The position numbers and the translations under genes were made by a program. The notes below the pieces were generated by a model. It was not told where the DNA came from, did not search any database, and was given only the letters and a program-made list of their open reading frames with translations. From DATBGZ01 sp963803115 (GTDB taxonomy: Bacteria; Actinomycetota; Actinomycetes; Mycobacteriales; Micromonosporaceae), in NCBI GenBank assembly GCA_963803115.1, contig CAWDLN010000022.1, positions 1-64,000 of the forward strand: DNA of 64,000 nt. Direction: 5' to 3'. Positions 60,243 through 64,000 of the stretch are shown in pieces (within the stretch, counting starts at the first letter, position 1; each line of letters starts with the position of its first letter).

Positions 60243-60301
60243 CTCTTGTTCAACCCCTTCGCTGCTTCAGTTTCACCGCGTTGACATGCAAACATGTCTG
60301 C

Positions 60302-60613
60302 ATGCCTCGTTCTCTGTTGTGGGGGTTGGCCGCCCTCTTGCTGTTGTCCAGTGGCTGCGACGAGAAGGCCGGCGTGGTATCGGGCGAGTTCCCGTTGCAA
60401 ACCAATGGTGGTTCGATTCTCGTTCAGTGCATCGATGACGACATGGCCAAGCTGGTGAGCTGGCAGCCGAAGCCGGGCTACGAGGCGCGCATCATCGTGC
60501 AGGGACCCACCGGCGAGGCGAGCCTTATGTTCACCAGCGCGACGGCCAACGACATCCGCGTCGCGGTACATTGCGTCGACTCCAAGGCGCGACTGGAGGA
60601 GTTCGCCCAATAG
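60302..60613 (+). CDS. Small lipoprotein
   Basis: This 103-residue protein has a signal peptide with lipobox (LLWGLAALLLLSSGC) and a short beta-rich domain with two Cys (QCIDDD, HCVDSK). The ATG at 60302 gives the best signal peptide; a longer frame starts at 60281. Function unknown, located on the outer face of the membrane. Confidence 0.68.
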   Translation: MPRSLLWGLAALLLLSSGCDEKAGVVSGEFPLQTNGGSILVQCIDDDMAKLVSWQPKPGYEARIIVQGPTGEASLMFTSATANDIRVAVHCVDSKARLEEFAQ

Positions 60614-60637
60614 GGCCGTTCGATCACGCGGCGGCCC
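60613..60637. terminator. Possible convergent terminator
   Basis: GGGCCG (60613-60618) pairs with CGGCCC (60632-60637) between the convergent small lipoprotein and the next small gene. The stem is only six bases, so this is tentative. Confidence 0.4.
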
Positions 60638-60642
60638 TCGGA

Positions 60643-60840
60643 TCAGGCGGCGCGATAGTGGCCCTTCGGCGGCACGACGACGTTCGCGTCGGTCATCAAT
60701 GCGAGCACCCGCTCAACCTCGGCCCCATTCCCGGACAGGTAGGCCTTGTTCAGCATCGTCTGCAGGTCGACCACGGGGGCGCGGTTGAGACCGTAGGCGT
60801 CACGACGGTCCTGTAGGTCGCGGTTTACGTCGTCGGTCAT
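60643..60840 (-). CDS. Small hypothetical protein
   Basis: This 65-residue protein (NRDLQDRRDAYGLNRAPVVD, then LNKAYLSGNGAEVERVLALM) is charged and helical. No family was recognised. It has the third-position GC expected of a gene and sits in an otherwise gene-less gap; still it is short and uncertain. Confidence 0.5.
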   Translation of the reverse strand: MTDDVNRDLQDRRDAYGLNRAPVVDLQTMLNKAYLSGNGAEVERVLALMTDANVVVPPKGHYRAA

Positions 60841-60955
60841 GCCGGCACGGTAACAACGGCACGCTCATCCGGATTGCGGTGGTACCGACCCATTCGAAGG
60901 GCGAAGTTGCTGGTCAGTGGGCTTGCCGGCGGGATTCGGACACAGTGTCGTCGGC

Positions 60956-61564
60956 GTGTCGTCTAGCGTGTGGCAGGTGCTGACCGAGGACGAGTCGTTC
61001 ACCGGCGACGACTGGTACGCGGAGGAGATGGTCGACCGTCAATACATTCGGTGCAGCTTCTCCGACGTGGACCTCACTGAGGCGACGACGCAGCGCGCAC
61101 GGTTCGAAGAGTGTCAGTTCTTCAACGTACGGTTCAACGCTAGCCGGCACACTGATTCGGCGTTCCTGCGCTGCGCGTTCCGGCGGTGCAACCTGTTCGA
61201 GGCGGACTTCACTGGCTGCAAGCTCGTCGGTAGCACCTTCCAAGAGTCGGACCTGCGACCGCTGACCGTCACCGGCGGCGACTGGTCGTTCGTCAACCTC
61301 GCCGGTGCCGACCTGCGCACCGCGGTGTTTCGGGGCGTACGGATGCGCGAGGCGGATCTCTCCGGAGTCAACCTGACAGATGCCACTGTGTCCAATGTGG
61401 ACCTCTCCGGCGCCCAGCTGCGCCAGTCCCGCCTTCGCGGAGCCGACCTGCGTGGCAGCGATCTGACAGCCCTTGACCCACGGACCTGTGACGTGGCCGG
61501 CGCCATCATCGACTCCAACCAGGCCGACATCCTGGCCCTGACCCTGGGTTTCGTCGTGCGCTAG
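60956..61564 (+). CDS. Pentapeptide-repeat protein
   Basis: This about 202-residue protein is a right-handed beta-helix of pentapeptide repeats: ARFEECQFFNVRFN, AFLRCAFRRCNLFEADFTGC, ADLRTAVFRGVRMREADLSG, AQLRQSRLRGADLRGSDLTA, ending AGAIIDSNQADILALTLG. McbG/Qnr-like proteins of this fold protect DNA gyrase, but most have unknown function. The start is uncertain (GTG 60956 or nearby; the frame is open from 60917). Confidence 0.85.
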   Translation: MSSSVWQVLTEDESFTGDDWYAEEMVDRQYIRCSFSDVDLTEATTQRARFEECQFFNVRFNASRHTDSAFLRCAFRRCNLFEADFTGCKLVGSTFQESDLRPLTVTGGDWSFVNLAGADLRTAVFRGVRMREADLSGVNLTDATVSNVDLSGAQLRQSRLRGADLRGSDLTALDPRTCDVAGAIIDSNQADILALTLGFVVR

Positions 61565-62130
61565 AGCCGCCACAACCTTGGGATTCTGCCCTCGCGACCT
61601 TGGGGTTTCGCTCCGGCGACCTTGGCCGATTACGCGTGCCAGGAGATCGACTAACGCGCATTTCCCCTAGATCGAGGCGGCTACGGCGCCGCCACCGGGA
61701 GCCGGCAAGATCGGCGCTCAGCCGCGCTCAGCCGGCGCTCAGCCGGCGCTCAGCCGCGCTCAGCCGCGCTCGACCGGGTGCGGCGCGGTCGGGGCGCCGC
61801 GGTCGGGGCGAGCGACGACAGCAGACGCCATGGACTCCGCCCCGCGCGACCTTGCGCTCCGCCCCGCGCGACCTTCGCGGTCAGCCCCGCGTGACCTTCG
61901 CGGTCAGCCCCGCGTGACCTTCGCGGTCAGCCCCGCGCGACCTTCGCGGTCAGCCCCGCGTGACCTTGCGCTCCGCTCCGGCGACCTTGGCCGTTTACGC
62001 GCGCCGGGAGATCGACTAACGCGCATTTCTCCAAGATCGCGGGGCCTCGTCCGCCGCCAGCTCGGCGGGGCCCGCGCGGTGAGACCGGCGGGGCCTCGTC
62101 CGCGGCCGGCGCGGCGAGACCGGCGCGGGG
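61565..62130. repeat. Repeat-rich intergenic region
   Basis: No gene is supported in these 566 bases. There is a direct repeat of about 68 bases (61611-61680 and 61976-62043) carrying ATCGACTAACGCGCATTT; six units of GCGCTCAGCC at 61714-61772; and six units of a 23-base repeat (CCCCGCGTGACCTTCGCGGTCAG, starting at 61840, 61862, 61885, 61908, 61931, 61954). Confidence 0.85.
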
Positions 62131-64000
62131 TTATGGGCCGTTCGTAGCGCTGTTGGTGGGGCCGTTGGCAGAGCGGGTGCCGGCAAGCACGAGCTCGGGC
62201 GCCTTGGCCGCCGGAACGTCGCGGTCGTGGGCCATCCGGTTCGGCCACCAGATGCGCGGACCCAGGTCGAGGTTAATTGCAGTGACGAGGATCGATCGCA
62301 CGACGAGCGTGTCGAGCAGGACGCCGAACGCGACCGCGAAGCCGATCTCGGCGAACGCCGTGAGCGGAAGCGTCGCGAGCACCGAGAACGTACCGGCAAG
62401 CACCAACCCAGCCGATGTGATGACGCCACCGGTCGCGGCGAGCGCCACCAACGTTGCTCGGCGGGTGCCCTGTTTGTGCGCCTCTTCGCGTACCCGGCTC
62501 ATGAGGAAGATGTTGTAGTCGATCCCGAGTGCGACGAGGAACACGAACACGAACAGTGGCAGTGACGTGTCGGCGCCCTCGAACCCCAATATGTGCTTGA
62601 ACACGAGCGCGCTCACGCCCAGGGCGGCGCCAAAGGAGAGCACAACCGTGGCGACCAACAGCAACGGCGAGAAGATCGCGCGCAGCAGGATCGCCAGAAT
62701 CACGAACACGACGAAGAGCACGATCGGGATGATGAGGTTGCGATCGTGCGCCGCCGCCCGTTGCACATCGAGATTGACAGCGGTGTTCCCACCCACCTTG
62801 GCGTCGGCGTTCGGGATCGCGTGCACTTGGTCGCGCACGAGGTCGACCGTGTCGTAGGCCGCCTGGCTGTCGGGCGGGTCGGTGAGCGTCGCCTGCAGGA
62901 AGGCGGTACCGTCGCGCACGATCGGAGGCGCGATCGACTGGGGGACGACGCCCGGCGTCTGTGCCATCGCGGCCTGCACCGCGCCCGCCTGATCGGCGTT
63001 GCTCATCACGACGACCGGGTTGCCCGCCCCGGCCGGGAAGTGGCGGGAAAGCGCGTCCTCGCCGACCACAGAGGCCGGGGTGCCACGGAACGACTCCTTG
63101 TTCGTCAGGCCAGTGGCGTGGAGCTGGAACATGCCCAGCGACAGCAGCACCAGTACGCCGACCGTGACGATCCAGGTGAGTCGCGGGGCCCTCGCCACGT
63201 TTGCGCCGACCCTGGCCCACGCTCCGGTCGCGGTCGGCTCGGGCGAGCCTTCGACTGGTCGCACGGGCCAGAAGACCCACCGGCCCACGATCACCAGCAG
63301 CGCCGGCAGGAGCGTCAGCATGACCAACAACGCGACGACGATGCCGATGGCGGCTACGGGGCCAAGGCCTCGAGTCGAGTTGGTTTGGGCGAAGAGCAGG
63401 CACAGCATGCTCACGACCACGGTCGCGCCGCTGGCGATGATGGCCGGACCTGCCCGGTGCAACGCCACTGCCATCGCCTCGTGCCGGTCGTGATGGCGGC
63501 GCAGCTCCTCGCGATATCGCGCGACGAGCAGCAGGGCGTAGTCGGTCCCGGCGCCGAAGACGAGGACGGTCAGGATGCCGGCGCTCTGGGCGTTGACGGT
63601 GAGGCCGGCATGCGCGGCGAGCAGATAGATCACGGCCTGCGCCACGGTCAGCGCCACCCCGGCCGAGATCACCGGGAGCAACCAAAGGATCGGGCTGCGG
63701 TAGGTGAACAAGAGGATCAACACCACGACCCCAACGGTCGCGAGCAGCAGCGTGCTGTCGATTCCCTCGAACGCAGACGCGGAGTCGGCCGCGACCCCGG
63801 CCGGCCCGGTGACGTAGATCTGCACGCCGTTCGCGCCGTTCTCGGCCGTCGCCTTCATCTGCCTGACGACGTCGCCCGCGAGGTTCCATCCCTCGGGACC
63901 CAGGTTGATCGGCACGATGACCTGCGCTGCCTGTCCGTCCGGCGACGGGATCGGTCCCGTGATGGTGCCGTCGAGGTTGGGATACGCGCTGAAGGTCTTC
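62131..64000 (-). CDS. MMPL-family membrane transporter, 5' end outside window
   Basis: The frame is open through the right edge, so the N-terminus lies outside. About 620 residues are present. The C-terminal RND-like half shows spans such as LLLATVGVVVLILLFTY, the motif FGAGTDYALLLVARYREEL, and a second permease block with LFVFVFLVALGIDYNIFLMS and FAEIGFAVAFGVLLDTLVVR (GxxxD-Y proton relay). MMPL proteins export lipids or drugs in actinomycetes. Substrate unknown. The tail is Ala/Asn-rich. Confidence 0.9.
   Translation of the reverse strand, partial: KTFSAYPNLDGTITGPIPSPDGQAAQVIVPINLGPEGWNLAGDVVRQMKATAENGANGVQIYVTGPAGVAADSASAFEGIDSTLLLATVGVVVLILLFTYRSPILWLLPVISAGVALTVAQAVIYLLAAHAGLTVNAQSAGILTVLVFGAGTDYALLLVARYREELRRHHDRHEAMAVALHRAGPAIIASGATVVVSMLCLLFAQTNSTRGLGPVAAIGIVVALLVMLTLLPALLVIVGRWVFWPVRPVEGSPEPTATGAWARVGANVARAPRLTWIVTVGVLVLLSLGMFQLHATGLTNKESFRGTPASVVGEDALSRHFPAGAGNPVVVMSNADQAGAVQAAMAQTPGVVPQSIAPPIVRDGTAFLQATLTDPPDSQAAYDTVDLVRDQVHAIPNADAKVGGNTAVNLDVQRAAAHDRNLIIPIVLFVVFVILAILLRAIFSPLLLVATVVLSFGAALGVSALVFKHILGFEGADTSLPLFVFVFLVALGIDYNIFLMSRVREEAHKQGTRRATLVALAATGGVITSAGLVLAGTFSVLATLPLTAFAEIGFAVAFGVLLDTLVVRSILVTAINLDLGPRIWWPNRMAHDRDVPAAKAPELVLAGTRSANGPTNSATNGP

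Noticed and set aside
1..64000. tRNA, rRNA, prophage, insertion sequence or integrase genes
   Set aside because: None seen on reading both strands; no transposase or integrase motifs and no tRNA-like cloverleaf were recognised.

Overview
This is a GC-rich stretch of an actinomycete chromosome. Many genes start with GTG, start and stop codons often overlap, several genes look leaderless, and an F420-type LLM oxidoreductase and an MptB-like mannosyltransferase are present. The block ruvB-yajC-secD-secF-apt-rel-hisS at the left and the block aspS-rarA-alaS-ruvX-mltG-aroE-aroC-aroK-aroB-aroQ at the right match conserved actinobacterial gene order. Repeat style and gene content suggest Micromonosporaceae or a relative, but that is an inference. 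No rRNA, tRNA, CRISPR array or insertion sequence was recognised.

Left core (1-11.6 kb): the ruvB end, the SecD/SecF/YajC translocase auxiliaries, adenine phosphoribosyltransferase, the bifunctional (p)ppGpp enzyme Rel, two membrane-anchored cyclophilin-like proteins, a glyoxalase-II-like metallohydrolase, and a histidyl-tRNA synthetase.

Accessory middle (11.6-38.6 kb), mostly nitrogen and one-carbon scavenging. (i) A formamide module: formamidase FmdA, an AmiS/UreI-type channel and FmdB face a divergent NAD formate dehydrogenase, so formamide can become ammonia, CO2 and NADH. (ii) Two CrcB fluoride channel genes flank a DUF190 gene in one overlapping operon. (iii) A secreted-looking or RiPP-precursor-like repeat protein of unknown function. 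(iv) The most interesting locus: a guanidine-I (ykkC) riboswitch at 22483-22650 (minus strand) heads an operon for an arginase-fold enzyme with the features of guanidine hydrolase GdmH and a NitT/TauT-type ABC importer. (v) A complete urease operon ureABCFGD without ureE, whose UreG carries a His-rich N-terminus. Guanidine would be imported, split into ammonia and urea, and the urea finished by urease. (vi) A DUF222/HNH endonuclease gene with in-frame palindromic repeats, an M28 peptidase, an ECF sigma/PQQ-propeller pair with a deletion scar, and an F420-type oxidoreductase.

Right core (38.7-64 kb): aspS, rarA, envelope-associated hypothetical proteins, alaS, ruvX, mltG and the shikimate pathway genes; then an MptB-like mannosyltransferase with glpD, a divergent FAD oxidase related to alkyl-DHAP synthase, small proteins, a pentapeptide-repeat protein, a repeat-rich intergenic region, and an MMPL transporter cut by the window edge.

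Caution: reading frames are broken at single-base indels in secF, in the formate dehydrogenase gene, and at many points between 19.4 and 22.3 kb. Every fragment still reads as a good protein in one of the three frames, so sequencing errors are more likely than decayed genes.
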